Notes under the pieces: model-generated
What the model saw: only the letters and a program-made list of their open reading frames with translations
Database searches by the model: none
Told to the model about the DNA's origin: nothing
NCBI GenBank assembly: GCA_002700385.1
Contig: PADC01000006.1
Span: forward strand, 310,001-374,000
DNA: 64,000 bases
From: Cycloclasticus sp.
Lineage (GTDB): Bacteria; Pseudomonadota; Gammaproteobacteria; Methylococcales; Cycloclasticaceae
Direction: 5' to 3'
Position numbers and translations under genes: made by a program
Shown here: piece after piece, positions 26,724 through 36,550 of the stretch
Numbering within the stretch: the stretch's first letter is position 1
How the letters are laid out: each line of letters opens with the position of its first letter

Positions 26724-27514
26724 TCGGCCGTTAGGCTTTTCAATGCCTCAACCTCTTTCTTTTCTAAATACTGATATTGGCCCGCTGGTAGACCCGGCGG
26801 TAAAAAAACGGTGCCATAACGAACTCTAATCAAACGGCTCACTCTACAATCTTGTGACTCCCATAACCTCCTAACCACGCGGTTTCGCCCCTCTGCAACA
26901 ACCACATGAAACCAGCGATTTATTCCTTCACCACCTGATTCTTGTATATCTTCAAAACGAGCCATTCCATCCTCAAGCTCAACGCCATTCACCAATCGTT
27001 CTAACATCTCATGCGTTACTGTTCCCATGACACGCACGGCATACTCTCTATCAATCTGTTTAGATGGGTGCATTAATTTATTCGCCAACTCTCCATCATT
27101 GGTAAACATCAATAACCCCTGAGTATTTAAATCCAGCCTACCGACTGCAATCCATCGCCCTATCTTTAGCCGGGGTAATCGCTTAAACACACTGGGCCGT
27201 CCTTCCGGATCTTTCTTACTGACTATTTCACCCGCTGGTTTATGATAAACCAGCACTTGTGTATTAACCTCCAGTTTACCGGCAAGTTTAACGGGCCGTC
27301 CTCTGAGCTTAACAAGGTCGTGTGTCGTGATTTTGTCACCTAACTGAGCCACCTCGCCATTAACATGAATAATACCTTCTAGAATCCACTTTTCAATTTG
27401 TCTACGAGAGCCTACGCCTGCTTGGGCAAGTAATTTCTGAATACGCTCCGGTTGTTGTCCTTTACTTTTATTGAATACTTTCTGTGGTTGGCTTTGAAAG
27501 GCTTTCTTTTTCAT
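26720..27514 (-). CDS. rluB: 23S rRNA pseudouridine synthase RluB
   Basis: 264 residues. An N-terminal S4 RNA-binding domain (RIQKLLAQAGVGSRRQIEKWI) precedes the RsuA-family catalytic core with GRLDLNTQGLL, catalytic D128. RluB modifies U2605 of 23S rRNA. It overlaps the 3' end of scpB by 47 bases and completes the scpA-scpB-rluB unit common in gammaproteobacteria. RluE or RluF identity is less likely because of this context. Confidence 0.92.
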   Translation of the reverse strand: MKKKAFQSQPQKVFNKSKGQQPERIQKLLAQAGVGSRRQIEKWILEGIIHVNGEVAQLGDKITTHDLVKLRGRPVKLAGKLEVNTQVLVYHKPAGEIVSKKDPEGRPSVFKRLPRLKIGRWIAVGRLDLNTQGLLMFTNDGELANKLMHPSKQIDREYAVRVMGTVTHEMLERLVNGVELEDGMARFEDIQESGGEGINRWFHVVVAEGRNRVVRRLWESQDCRVSRLIRVRYGTVFLPPGLPAGQYQYLEKKEVEALKSLTAD

Positions 27515-28106
27515 CTTGAATCGGCTCTGTCTTTATTGGTGGGGTCTCGTCACCCAGGTTAAGTTGCAGGTCTTGATTCGCTGACAAATCAATTTCAAGC
27601 AAACTGGCTAATGGAGGCAAATCAGCTAATGTTTGTAAATTAAAGTAATCTAAAAATTCTTTAGTCGTGGCATATAAAGCGGGTCTACCCGGTACTTCCT
27701 TGTGCCCTATGACTCGAACCCACTCTCTTTCCTGTAACGTTCGAATAATATTTGTACTCACAGCGACACCCCGTATTTCTTCAATGTCCCCACGAGTTGC
27801 CGGTTGCTGATAGGCGATTATGGCTAAGGTCTCAAGTAGTGCACGGCTGTATTTTACAGGCTTTTCTTCCCATAATCTTGCCAGCCATGAAGAATACTCT
27901 GATTTAACTTGAAAACGGTAGCCGCTTGCCACCTCAACCAACTCGATCGACTTGGCCGAATAGTCTTCTTTCAGGTCTTTGATCGCCTTTCTCACCAAGT
28001 GTTTGTCTGGTCGATCTTCTAGTAAGAATAAATCTTGAATTTCCATAATCGACAACGGTCCATTTGCTGCAAATAATGCTGCCTCGATGATATTTTTTAT
28101 ATTCAT
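27468..28106 (-). CDS. scpB: Segregation and condensation protein B
   Basis: 212 residues. Two winged-helix domains, with the typical LETLAIIAYQQPATRGDIEEIRG split over the second; the acidic C-terminal tail overlaps rluB. ScpB binds ScpA and the SMC ATPase to form the condensin complex that compacts chromosomes. It starts 12 bases after scpA. Confidence 0.95.
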   Translation of the reverse strand: MNIKNIIEAALFAANGPLSIMEIQDLFLLEDRPDKHLVRKAIKDLKEDYSAKSIELVEVASGYRFQVKSEYSSWLARLWEEKPVKYSRALLETLAIIAYQQPATRGDIEEIRGVAVSTNIIRTLQEREWVRVIGHKEVPGRPALYATTKEFLDYFNLQTLADLPPLASLLEIDLSANQDLQLNLGDETPPIKTEPIQDEKESLSKPTTESIQ

Positions 28107-28118
28107 ACTTCTCTTTTC

Positions 28119-28937
28119 TCAATCGATAATGGGTTTAAGCCATATTTCAGATAAAGGTTCGCCTTGAATAATGTCAATCAAACCTTCCTTGCTTAATTCT
28201 AGAATCGCCAAAAAGGTCACTACAGCGCCGCTTTTCCCCTCGTTCAACATAAAGAATTGATGGAAGGCAACAAATTCTTCTACGCCTTCGCTTAACACCA
28301 TAAGGATATGAGACATTCTCTCTCTAACTGATAGAGGCTCACGTAGAATTTGATGGTGACTGTATTTTTCAGCGCGTTTTAAAACATCTTGAAAGGCCAT
28401 CAAAATACTATTCAATTCAACATCAGGCGGTGGTTTTTCCATTTTTTCAATGGCCCATTCCGCTGCCGCTAAATAATGATCTCGATATAACCGAGGCATT
28501 GCATCAATGTCGTCCGCAGCTCGCTTAAATCGTTCATATTCCTGCAAACGCCTGATTAATTCTGAACGAGGGTCTTCTTCCTCCACCTGCTCATCACTCT
28601 TCTTTGGCAATAGCATTTTTGATTTTATCTCGGCAAGCATCGCCGCCATGACTAAATATTCAGCAGCCAACTCCATGCGCAGATGTTGCATCAATTCTAT
28701 GTACTCAATATATTGCTCGGTAATCGTCAAAACAGGAATATCAAGAATATCCAAATTTTGGTGCTTAATAAGGTACAGCAATAAATCCAATGGGCCCTCA
28801 AAAGTTTCTAAGAAAATTTCTAGCGCATCAGGAGGAATATACAGGTCTTCTGGCAAGTCCTTATAGGGCTGGCCATCGACTAATGCTAACGTTTGTTGGA
28901 TAGGCGCAACGTTGTCAGATGTGTTTTCCATTTGCAT
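28119..28937 (-). CDS. scpA: Segregation and condensation protein A
   Basis: 272 residues; a start at the second Met (28931) is equally possible. The kleisin signature FEGPLDLLLYLIKHQNLDI is present near residue 50, with a winged-helix C-terminus ending LSEIWLKP. It bridges the SMC heads. First gene of the scpA-scpB-rluB unit, after a 60-bp gap from the end of pyk, which points the same way. Confidence 0.95.
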   Translation of the reverse strand: MQMENTSDNVAPIQQTLALVDGQPYKDLPEDLYIPPDALEIFLETFEGPLDLLLYLIKHQNLDILDIPVLTITEQYIEYIELMQHLRMELAAEYLVMAAMLAEIKSKMLLPKKSDEQVEEEDPRSELIRRLQEYERFKRAADDIDAMPRLYRDHYLAAAEWAIEKMEKPPPDVELNSILMAFQDVLKRAEKYSHHQILREPLSVRERMSHILMVLSEGVEEFVAFHQFFMLNEGKSGAVVTFLAILELSKEGLIDIIQGEPLSEIWLKPIID

Positions 28938-28998
28938 GAGAGTAAAAACGAATGAGCACTTAGTCTACCACAGCAAATAATGGCTCATTAAACCCGAC

Positions 28999-30441
28999 TT
29001 ATGGCTCCACTTGTTTAATTTTCATGGTGTTTGTGCCACCGTGCTGCCCTGTCATTTCGCCGACAGTAATAATAACCAGGTCATTGACATCAACGATCTT
29101 TAACTCTCTCAGTTTGCTTATCGCGGCTTGATTAACATCAGTAGATAAATTTTTCGGGGCCTTTAGTAAAACAGGCACAACGCCTCTATACATTGTTACT
29201 CGGCGGCAAATTTTAGCATCTGGCACCATGGCAAAAATAGGTATTCCTGAACTGATTCTAGACATCTGCATCGGCGTACTTCCCGACTCAGAAAAAGCAG
29301 CAATTGCTTTAATATCTGTATGGTTTGCTACATACATAGCTGATAAGGCGATGGCTTCATCAATCCGGCCAAACTGCTTACCCATTCGGTGCCTCGAACG
29401 GATCGTTCTAGGCTGACGTTCTGTCTCTTCACAGATTCGTCCCATGGCCTCTACCGTTTGTATGGGGTATTGCCCGATAGACGTTTCAGCAGACAGCATC
29501 ACGGCATCTGTGCCATCTGCCACCGCATTCGCCACATCAAAAACTTCGGCTCGTGTTGGAATAGCATTATGAATCATCGACTCCATCATTTGCGTTGCAG
29601 TAATGACGGCAGTATTTCTATCACGCGCCATCCTAATGATACTTTTTTGAACTGGCGGTAAATTTGCGTCTCCAATTTCCACGCCCAAATCACCTCGGGC
29701 CACCATCACGATATCCGACGCATCAATCATTTCTTCTAACACATCTAAAGCTTCGGCTCTCTCAATTTTGGCAATTAAATGTGCATGACTACCCGCTGCT
29801 TCAACTAAAGCTCGCGCTTGGTGCATATCATCTGCACTTCTTGGAAAGGAAACGGCGATAAAATCTACGCCTATTTGCGCTGCGGTTTTTATATCTTCCT
29901 TATCTTTCGTCGTAAGCGCACTGGCTGATAACCCCCCGCCCTGTAAATTAATCCCCTTATTGTTTGAGAGAATTCCGGCGACAACAATCGTACATAAAAT
30001 TTTAGACCCTTCAACAGTATCAACATTCAATACAATCCGGCCATCATCCAATAATAAGCGGTCGCCTTCTGTGACGTCCTGAGCAAGTTCCTTATAGTCA
30101 CAGCCCACTTGTTTTTCATCACCGGCTGTTGCAGATAATTGCGTATCTATAATAAACGGCTCACCTTTTTTCAACGTAACCTTATCATTTTTAAAACGCG
30201 CGATACGAATTTTAGGCCCTTGTAAATCGGCTAAAACCCCCACATGGCGCCCCTGTTTTGCAGACAATTCTTTAACCATCAGAGCGCGTTTTTTTTGCTC
30301 ATCGGCATGGCCATGCGAAAAGTTCAAACGAACGACATCAACCCCCGCTTGAATTAATCCCTCTAAAACAGCAGGATCATCCGTTGCGGGCCCAAGTGTA
30401 GCGACGATTTTAGTCCGCCGAGGTTTTTTATAATCGCTCAT
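28999..30441 (-). CDS. pyk: Pyruvate kinase
   Basis: 480 residues, normal length. Marks: TKIVATLGPATDDP at the start, substrate-binding RLNFSHG, catalytic Lys in HLIAKIERAEAL, metal-binding MVARGDLGVEIG and ATQMMESMI. It transfers phosphate from phosphoenolpyruvate to ADP, the last step of glycolysis. GGAGG lies upstream of the ATG. Single gene. I cannot tell PykA-type from PykF-type with confidence. Confidence 0.97.
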   Translation of the reverse strand: MSDYKKPRRTKIVATLGPATDDPAVLEGLIQAGVDVVRLNFSHGHADEQKKRALMVKELSAKQGRHVGVLADLQGPKIRIARFKNDKVTLKKGEPFIIDTQLSATAGDEKQVGCDYKELAQDVTEGDRLLLDDGRIVLNVDTVEGSKILCTIVVAGILSNNKGINLQGGGLSASALTTKDKEDIKTAAQIGVDFIAVSFPRSADDMHQARALVEAAGSHAHLIAKIERAEALDVLEEMIDASDIVMVARGDLGVEIGDANLPPVQKSIIRMARDRNTAVITATQMMESMIHNAIPTRAEVFDVANAVADGTDAVMLSAETSIGQYPIQTVEAMGRICEETERQPRTIRSRHRMGKQFGRIDEAIALSAMYVANHTDIKAIAAFSESGSTPMQMSRISSGIPIFAMVPDAKICRRVTMYRGVVPVLLKAPKNLSTDVNQAAISKLRELKIVDVNDLVIITVGEMTGQHGGTNTMKIKQVEP

Positions 30442-30522
30442 TCTCTACTCACCCTCCAAGAAGACTGTACAGAATATAGGTTCTTGATGACAATTTAGTG
30501 GCAACATAGCCGATTCAACAAC

Positions 30523-30837
30523 TTACTCTATAAACGAACAGCAATAATCTGTCATTTGACGAACTTTTAATTGAAAGTTTGAGTTTGACGGCACATCAAA
30601 TGATTCACCGCCTTTAACTCTCAACCAATCTTCTGAGCCAGGCAACAACACGTCCAATTCTCCTTCTAAAATCTCCATCACCTCAGCTGCATCGGTATTA
30701 AAATCATACTCACCTGGCATCATAAAACCTAAAGTCTTCACCGAGCCATCTTCAAACTTAACCGTTCGGCTGACGACTTTTCCATCAAAGTATACATTCG
30801 CTTTTTTAACGACCGATACCTGTTTAAATTCTGTCAT
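30523..30837 (-). CDS. ppnP: Pyrimidine/purine nucleoside phosphorylase PpnP
   Basis: 104 residues, a single cupin domain (DUF1255). The typical segment VYFDGKVVSRTVKFEDGSVK is followed by GFMMPGEYDF and GESFDVPSNSNFQLKV. The E. coli homologue (YaiE) phosphorolyses several nucleosides. It stands alone between trpS and pyk, same direction. Confidence 0.92.
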   Translation of the reverse strand: MTEFKQVSVVKKANVYFDGKVVSRTVKFEDGSVKTLGFMMPGEYDFNTDAAEVMEILEGELDVLLPGSEDWLRVKGGESFDVPSNSNFQLKVRQMTDYCCSFIE

Positions 30838-30870
30838 GTTTCTTCCTTACCTATTTTTAAATGCCGCTTA

Positions 30871-32088
30871 TCAGTAACTCATGCCCATCGCAGATTTCAC
30901 TTCTTCCAGTGTCTCTTTCGCAACATCTCTAGCTTTCTCTGTCCCTTCATTAATAATAGAACGGACAAGCTCAGGTTGTTCAGCATATTCTTGAGCTCGT
31001 TCCTGCATTGGTTTTAGCTCGCGTAACACAGCATCAATCACGGGTTGTTTGCAATCAATACAGCCAATACCTGCCGTTTTACATCCTTCCTGCACCCATT
31101 CGCAAACACCATCGTCAGAATAAACCTCATGAAACTGCCAAACAGGGCATTTCTCTGGGTTGCCTGGGTCGGTTCTACGTACTCGTGCCGGGTCCGTTGG
31201 CATGGTGCGAAGTTTTTTCTCCACATCTTCTGGCTCATCACGTAAGGCAATTGTATTGTTATATGATTTTGACATCTTCTGCCCATCTAAACCGGGCATT
31301 TTAGAAGCCTTGGTCAATAAAGCGTTCGGCTCAGGTAAAATAACTCGACCACTGCCTTCCAAGTAGCCAAATAAGCGTTCTTTATCACCCACCGTGATAT
31401 TTTGTTGGGCTTCTAATAAAGCACGTGCGACGCCAAGCGCTTCCTGGTCACCGTTTTCTTGAAAAGAATCACGCAACTTATTAAACATTTTTGCGTTTTT
31501 CTTGCCCATTTTTTTAATCGCAGCCTCTGCCTTTTCTTCAAAATCTAATCCACGACCATATAAATAATTAAAGCGCCTTGCGACCTCGCGTGTTAATTCC
31601 ACATGTGCGACCTGATCCGCTCCAACAGGGACCAAGCCAGCCTTGTACATTAAAATATCTGCGCTTTGCAATAATGGATACCCCAAAAACCCATAGGTCG
31701 CCAAATCCATTTCTTTTAATTTTTCTTGTTGATCTTTATAACTGGGCACTCTTTCTAACCAACCAATAGGTGTCATCATTGACAGCAATAAATGCAACTC
31801 CGCATGTTCAGGAATATTCGATTGAATAAACAAATCGGCCAACCCGTGATCAACACCTGCTGCTAGCCAATCGACGACCATATCCCATGTACTGTCAGCA
31901 ATGATGGACGGGTCTTCGTAATGCGTAGTCAGTGCGTGCCAATCGGCCACAAAAAAATGACATTTGTATTCTTGCTGCAATTCGACCCAATTTTTTAGCA
32001 CGCCATGATAATGGCCCAAATGCAGTTGGCCGGTTGGCCTCATGCCAGATAAGACGCGGCGATATTGCGCTGGAACTTCTGAACTCAC
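30871..32088 (-). CDS. trpS: Tryptophanyl-tRNA synthetase, long form
   Basis: 405 residues, about 70 longer than the E. coli enzyme. Class I motifs HLGH (23-26) and KMSKS (271-275) are intact. The extra length lies mainly around residues 180-250 (a Lys-rich stretch, IKKMGKKNAKMFNKL) and in the segment after KMSKS. Such long forms occur in several proteobacteria. It begins nine bases after the site-2 protease start region in an operon-like string of leftward genes. Confidence 0.95.
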   Translation of the reverse strand: MSSEVPAQYRRVLSGMRPTGQLHLGHYHGVLKNWVELQQEYKCHFFVADWHALTTHYEDPSIIADSTWDMVVDWLAAGVDHGLADLFIQSNIPEHAELHLLLSMMTPIGWLERVPSYKDQQEKLKEMDLATYGFLGYPLLQSADILMYKAGLVPVGADQVAHVELTREVARRFNYLYGRGLDFEEKAEAAIKKMGKKNAKMFNKLRDSFQENGDQEALGVARALLEAQQNITVGDKERLFGYLEGSGRVILPEPNALLTKASKMPGLDGQKMSKSYNNTIALRDEPEDVEKKLRTMPTDPARVRRTDPGNPEKCPVWQFHEVYSDDGVCEWVQEGCKTAGIGCIDCKQPVIDAVLRELKPMQERAQEYAEQPELVRSIINEGTEKARDVAKETLEEVKSAMGMSY

Positions 32089-32096
32089 ATTTCCTC

Positions 32097-32756
32097 CTAA
32101 ATACCCAGTATTTTAAAAATACTCGATTGTAAAAAATAAACGGGGGGACCTAATAGGTTAGATAACCACCCCATGGCGATGATAACGATTAGAATTGGAA
32201 AACCAAATCGCTCTAATTTACTAAATTCAAGACTGATTTTGTTTGGCAACAAGCCCGCTAGTATACGTCCTCCATCGAGCGGTAGAATGGGTAATAAATT
32301 GAGCATCATTAGCACAGCATTGATAAAAACACCGGCGTAACCCATATAAATTAAAGGCAAGGAAAAAAATTCGTTGCTACTGCCCAGCAAATAACCTATT
32401 TTCATTAAAATACCCCAGCCTATGGCCATGAAAAAATTAGCTAACGGCCCAGCCATCGCCACATAAACCATATCACGTTTAGGGTTATTTAAATTATTCC
32501 AATTAACCGGCACTGGTTTTGCCCAACCAAAGATAAAGCCGCCTAAAAATAATAACACCCCCGGCACAATCACGGTTCCGACCAAGTCCATATGGTTAAT
32601 GGGGTTAAGCGTTAATCGGCCGAGGTTTTTTGCGGTATGGTCACCCAATTTACTCGCTACCCAGCCATGAGCCACTTCATGCACGGTAATGGCAAAAACC
32701 ACCGGTAATATCCAGATAGCGATCCGGCCGACCAGGGTCAGCTCATCCATAGGCAT
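32097..32756 (-). CDS. Site-2 protease family membrane metalloprotease
   Basis: 219 residues, about five to six membrane helices. The zinc site is HEVAH at 26-30 (FAITVHEVAHGWVASKLGD) with the third ligand in LPILPLDGGRIL, the family's NPDG-like element. This short, PDZ-less group cleaves membrane-embedded substrates; the target is unknown. It overlaps the YciO gene by one base and precedes trpS by 8 bases, a common gammaproteobacterial arrangement. Confidence 0.9.
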   Translation of the reverse strand: MPMDELTLVGRIAIWILPVVFAITVHEVAHGWVASKLGDHTAKNLGRLTLNPINHMDLVGTVIVPGVLLFLGGFIFGWAKPVPVNWNNLNNPKRDMVYVAMAGPLANFFMAIGWGILMKIGYLLGSSNEFFSLPLIYMGYAGVFINAVLMMLNLLPILPLDGGRILAGLLPNKISLEFSKLERFGFPILIVIIAMGWLSNLLGPPVYFLQSSIFKILGI

Positions 32757-33391
32757 CAGTTGTCTTCCTTGCGTGCAATAAAATCAACCTGCCCTTTGCC
32801 TTCTCTAACAACTTCGGGAAAATCATTATCCCAGACGATCATCGTGGTCGGTTCATAAGGGATGATCCCTCCATCCACTACAAGATCTAACACTCGATCC
32901 AATTGATCGTTGATATCATATGGATCTGCGATTGCCTCAGTCTCATCCGGTAGGATTAATGTGCTGGTCAACATGGGCTCTTTTAATTCTTCAAGAATTT
33001 TCTGAACGATCAAATTGTCGGGTATTCGAATGCCGATCGTTTTTCGTTTTGGGTGTTTCAAGCGGCGAGGCACTTCTTTAGTGGCTTTCAGCACAAAAGT
33101 AAACGCACCTGGGGTTAACGACTTGAGCAACCGATACGTATCGTTATTCACTTGGGCGTACATTGCAATCTCTGTTAGATCACGGCATACCAAGGTGAAA
33201 TTATGCTTATCGTCAATACGGCGAATTTGACGAATACGCTCAAGAGCCTGCTTATCACCCAAATGACAAGCCAGTGCATACGATGAGTCGGTTGGACAGG
33301 CAATCACCCCACCACGACGAATAATATCGACCGCTTGTTTTATTAATCGTTGTTGCGGATTATCTGGATGAATACTTAAATACTGAGCCAT
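32756..33391 (-). CDS. yciO: YciO/Sua5/YrdC-family protein
   Basis: 211 residues with the YrdC-like fold: GGVIACPTDSSYALACHLGD and KRKTIGIRIPDN. It lacks the C-terminal Sua5 domain. The true tRNA threonylcarbamoyladenosine enzyme TsaC is usually about 185-190 residues; the sequence style here (LSIHPDNPQQRLIKQAV) fits the YciO group, whose own role is less clear. It is directly followed upstream by tsaB, a partner of TsaC, which makes a tRNA role plausible. Confidence 0.85.
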   Translation of the reverse strand: MAQYLSIHPDNPQQRLIKQAVDIIRRGGVIACPTDSSYALACHLGDKQALERIRQIRRIDDKHNFTLVCRDLTEIAMYAQVNNDTYRLLKSLTPGAFTFVLKATKEVPRRLKHPKRKTIGIRIPDNLIVQKILEELKEPMLTSTLILPDETEAIADPYDINDQLDRVLDLVVDGGIIPYEPTTMIVWDNDFPEVVREGKGQVDFIARKEDN

Positions 33392-33393
33392 TT

Positions 33394-34077
33394 CTATTGT
33401 TGTGCTTTTTTCTTCGCTACATTATCGCGCAAATACACCGGTAATGCATTTTCTGCGGAGACTGTTTGCCCGCTGTTAATAAGGCCAACGGCCAACTGCG
33501 CAACTTCTCTGGCTCTTGGTAAGGCAGCTGGCCTGACCAACAGTTCAGTCGACTTCACCAACTGCGTTAACTCATTTGCATAGGTCTCCCAACCATGGCC
33601 AATACCGATCGCTTTTTTTCCTTGTGTGAGTTGTATTTTTAACGGTGCTATAACGGTCTCGTCTGACACTGCTTTAATAGCCCCATCCCTGTTCTCATAT
33701 TCACACCAATAGACCTCACCCATCCTTGCATCCAAGGCGGCGTAAACCGTTCTACCTTCCGATTCATCAATCGTCTGATGTGCTAACGCGGTCAGTGTTG
33801 ATACCGGTGCTACTGGTAAATCAACGGCAAAAGCCAGTCCTTGAATAACCCCTGTCGCCATTCTAACGCCAGTAAAAGAGCCGGGCCCTCGACCAAAAGC
33901 CAAAGCATCCAACTGTGGTAATTTAACACCCGCCTCATTCATTAACTCATCCACCATTGTTAAAATCAGGTCACCATGTTTTTGGGGAGCCACTTCAAAT
34001 CGGTCAATAATTTCATTATCCACCAATAGGGCAGCGGAACAGGCCTCTGTGGCAGTTTCAATCGCTAAAATTTTCAT
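33394..34077 (-). CDS. tsaB: tRNA threonylcarbamoyladenosine biosynthesis protein TsaB
   Basis: 227 residues, an ASKHA-fold protein. MKILAIETATEACSAAL and FGRGPGSFTGVRMA are diagnostic. TsaB forms a complex with TsaD and TsaE that puts the t6A modification at position 37 of ANN-decoding tRNAs. It overlaps the end of the helicase gene by 4 bases and precedes the YciO gene by two, so the three are co-translated. Confidence 0.95.
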   Translation of the reverse strand: MKILAIETATEACSAALLVDNEIIDRFEVAPQKHGDLILTMVDELMNEAGVKLPQLDALAFGRGPGSFTGVRMATGVIQGLAFAVDLPVAPVSTLTALAHQTIDESEGRTVYAALDARMGEVYWCEYENRDGAIKAVSDETVIAPLKIQLTQGKKAIGIGHGWETYANELTQLVKSTELLVRPAALPRAREVAQLAVGLINSGQTVSAENALPVYLRDNVAKKKAQQ

Positions 34078-36017
34078 GTTGTTTGTTTAACCCCGGATTT
34101 CTGGGTCTTAATACGTCGATAGAATCTTTTCACATCGTTTATATCTTGTGTAATGGGCATTGCCGGTAAAGATTGAATAAATACTTTACCATAGCCTTTA
34201 CTTGATAATCTGGGGTCACACAGCATCAGCACCCCTTTGTCTTCAACATCACGAATCAGCCGTCCCACTCCTTGCTTTAACGTTAAGGCGGCTGACGGTA
34301 ATTGAAACTCTGAAAAGGGTGACTGCCCGTTTTCTGTCATGTAATCAAGCCGCGCTTTAGTCACCGGGTCACCCGGAGAAGCAAAGGGTAATTTATCAAT
34401 AATAACGCAAGACAAAGCGTCACCTCGGACATCAACCCCTTCCCAAAAACTTGCCGTGCCGAGTAAAACAGCCCGGTCCGAGCGCCTGAATGATTCCAAC
34501 ATCTGCTGTTTAGGCAAATCACCTTGTACCAATAACTTATAATCTGTTTTTGTTAATAAAATAGTGGCAGCCTCTTGAAGCGCTCTATGCGAAGTAAATA
34601 AGATAAACGCTCTCCCTTCGCTCGCGTTTAACACCGGAATAACGTTTTCCATCATAACGGCCGTATAGCACTGATCTCTTGGTTCGGGCATACCGGTTGG
34701 AACATACATTAAAGATTGATGCACAAAATCAAACGGGCTCTCCCATAACCCCGTTTCAGCACCCTCTAAACCAAGACGTTTAGTAAAAAAGTCAAACTTA
34801 TGATTCACAGAAAGGGTCGCTGAGGTAAACACCCAGCTGGCTTCACTAGCAAAAGCAAAGCTGGAAAATGCTTTAGAAATATCTAGCGGGGTTCGATAAA
34901 AAGTAAAAGTTCGACTGTATGTTTCAAACCATTGAATCCAATCGTTACGCTCTTTGTTAGTAAACAACTTCAGTCGCAATAGAATATCTTCACAACGTTT
35001 CCAGCAAGCCTCCAAACCTTTAGAGCGAACAGCTACTTTGCCTAGAATTTTAAACAACTGCTCAATTCGACCCACTAAACAATCCAGCGCGTGTATAAAG
35101 TCCTTTAATTGCTCCAGCTCGTCCCAGGCGCCTTTAATAGACTGCTCTGGCAGCAACTTACGCATTTCTCGTATATCTTCACTAATAACGTGCGTTAAAT
35201 CGATCAGCTCTGGCATATCAGAGGCTAACTTCAACTGCTCTGAGCCGATATCACTGAGTAATGTCAGAACTTGACGTGCACTAACAGAAATACCCAAAAA
35301 TCTTGAAGCCGTATCAATTAATTGATGCGCTTCATCGATGATGATCAACTCAGCTTCTGGTAACAACTGCCCAAAACCATCATCCTTCAAGGACCAATCG
35401 GCACAAAGTAAATGATGATTAACAATCAAAACATCCACTTCTTGTGCTTTTTTTCTTGCTATTAAGGGAAAACACTCGCTCACCATTGGACACTCTTGAC
35501 CCAAGCAGTTATCTGCTGTGGAAGTAACTTGCTGCCAAACCAGAGAGTCTTCTGCTACGGATGTTACTTCGGCTATATCACCCTCTAACGTTTGATGCGA
35601 CCATCGTTCAATTTCGGTTAATTCAACATCTGTCTCTTTAATCAAGCTCGATGTTTGCATTTTTGCTTGATTGAGACGATACAAACAAAGGTAGTTTGCT
35701 CGCCCCTTGAGGACTGCACCCTCGACAGGTCTCTTTAAAATGTCGCGAATAAGGGGAAAATCTTTTTCAAAGATCTGATCCTGAAGGTTCCGCGTTCCAG
35801 TTGAAATAATGGTTTTTTTGCCGGATAAAATAGCCGGGATAAGATACGCAAAAGTTTTCCCTGTTCCTGTCCCGGCTTCTGCAACCAGATGTGTTCGCTG
35901 ATTAATAGCCCGTTCAATTGCTTGAGCCATTGATAACTGGCCTTCTCGAGATTGAAACCCTTCAATATGTTTAACCAGCTCACCATTTGAGCCTAATATG
36001 CTGTCGAGGTCGTACAA
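34074..36017 (-). CDS. yoaA: DinG/YoaA-family ATP-dependent DNA helicase
   Basis: 647 residues, XPD-like superfamily 2. Walker A AEAGTGTGKT at 46-55, DEAH box in LIIIDEAHQL, iron-sulfur Cys in NYLC and CLGQECPMVSEC, and a late motif LKQGVGRLIRD. The E. coli YoaA acts with HolC in repairing stalled forks. The tight link to tsaB matches the yoaA-tsaB pairing known from enteric bacteria and favours YoaA over DinG. Confidence 0.92.
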   Translation of the reverse strand: MYDLDSILGSNGELVKHIEGFQSREGQLSMAQAIERAINQRTHLVAEAGTGTGKTFAYLIPAILSGKKTIISTGTRNLQDQIFEKDFPLIRDILKRPVEGAVLKGRANYLCLYRLNQAKMQTSSLIKETDVELTEIERWSHQTLEGDIAEVTSVAEDSLVWQQVTSTADNCLGQECPMVSECFPLIARKKAQEVDVLIVNHHLLCADWSLKDDGFGQLLPEAELIIIDEAHQLIDTASRFLGISVSARQVLTLLSDIGSEQLKLASDMPELIDLTHVISEDIREMRKLLPEQSIKGAWDELEQLKDFIHALDCLVGRIEQLFKILGKVAVRSKGLEACWKRCEDILLRLKLFTNKERNDWIQWFETYSRTFTFYRTPLDISKAFSSFAFASEASWVFTSATLSVNHKFDFFTKRLGLEGAETGLWESPFDFVHQSLMYVPTGMPEPRDQCYTAVMMENVIPVLNASEGRAFILFTSHRALQEAATILLTKTDYKLLVQGDLPKQQMLESFRRSDRAVLLGTASFWEGVDVRGDALSCVIIDKLPFASPGDPVTKARLDYMTENGQSPFSEFQLPSAALTLKQGVGRLIRDVEDKGVLMLCDPRLSSKGYGKVFIQSLPAMPITQDINDVKRFYRRIKTQKSGVKQTT

Positions 36018-36036
36018 GAAAGTTTCCGCTTAAAGG

Positions 36037-36549
36037 TTAATCGTCAAATTCGTCGGGCCAAGCTGACGCATTCAACCCATTTTCTTTTGTCCATACCAAA
36101 GTAGCTATATTGCGGAACTTTGCAACCGACATCGCTCCACGTTTTATCCGGTTCGAATTATTATTAAGGTTATCTAAAATATCGCCGCGGGTTGCTTCAA
36201 AGATATCAAAGGCCTGATAGTTTTCATCCATCAAGACCAGTACGACCGAGTCCCAATCTTTATCTAATTTCAACTGCCCTAAACGTTGGCCTCGATAATT
36301 ATCATTAAAAATAGCCCGTGCTTTAATTTGAATTTTTTTAGGCCCACGTCCACTTACACGTATGGCATCGTAGCCTTCAGAGTTATCTTTATGTAACTTT
36401 AATGCTAATAATTTACAGGCATCATGCTCGGCAATTTCATTACTCACACCGGGTAAGGGTTTCCCTGTCATTTTTTTAAAATCTGCAGCCAATTGCCTTG
36501 CTTGTTCTATCAACTTATCAACAGAATACGGGCTCGTTGGGCTGCTCAT
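36037..36549 (-). CDS. Uncharacterised protein, possible PD-(D/E)XK-like nuclease fold (DUF6998-like)
   Basis: 170 residues from the ATG at 36549, chosen because it lies directly after the stop of the upstream lipoprotein gene; the frame is open back to 36615 but that start would sit inside that gene. The middle part has E (NEIAEHDACKLLALKL), YDAIRV and IQIKARAIF, a spacing like the E...D...QxK core of restriction-endonuclease-fold proteins, then QRLGQLKLDKDWDSVVLVLMDE. I believe this matches DUF6998, from memory. No methyltransferase is near, so a classic restriction role is unlikely. Confidence 0.7.
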   Translation of the reverse strand: MSSPTSPYSVDKLIEQARQLAADFKKMTGKPLPGVSNEIAEHDACKLLALKLHKDNSEGYDAIRVSGRGPKKIQIKARAIFNDNYRGQRLGQLKLDKDWDSVVLVLMDENYQAFDIFEATRGDILDNLNNNSNRIKRGAMSVAKFRNIATLVWTKENGLNASAWPDEFDD

Positions 36550-36550
36550 C

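Noticed and set aside
28970-28990. GCTCATT repeat downstream of pyk as terminator
   Set aside because: Stem of only seven bases with a loop of over 20 and a poor T-run.
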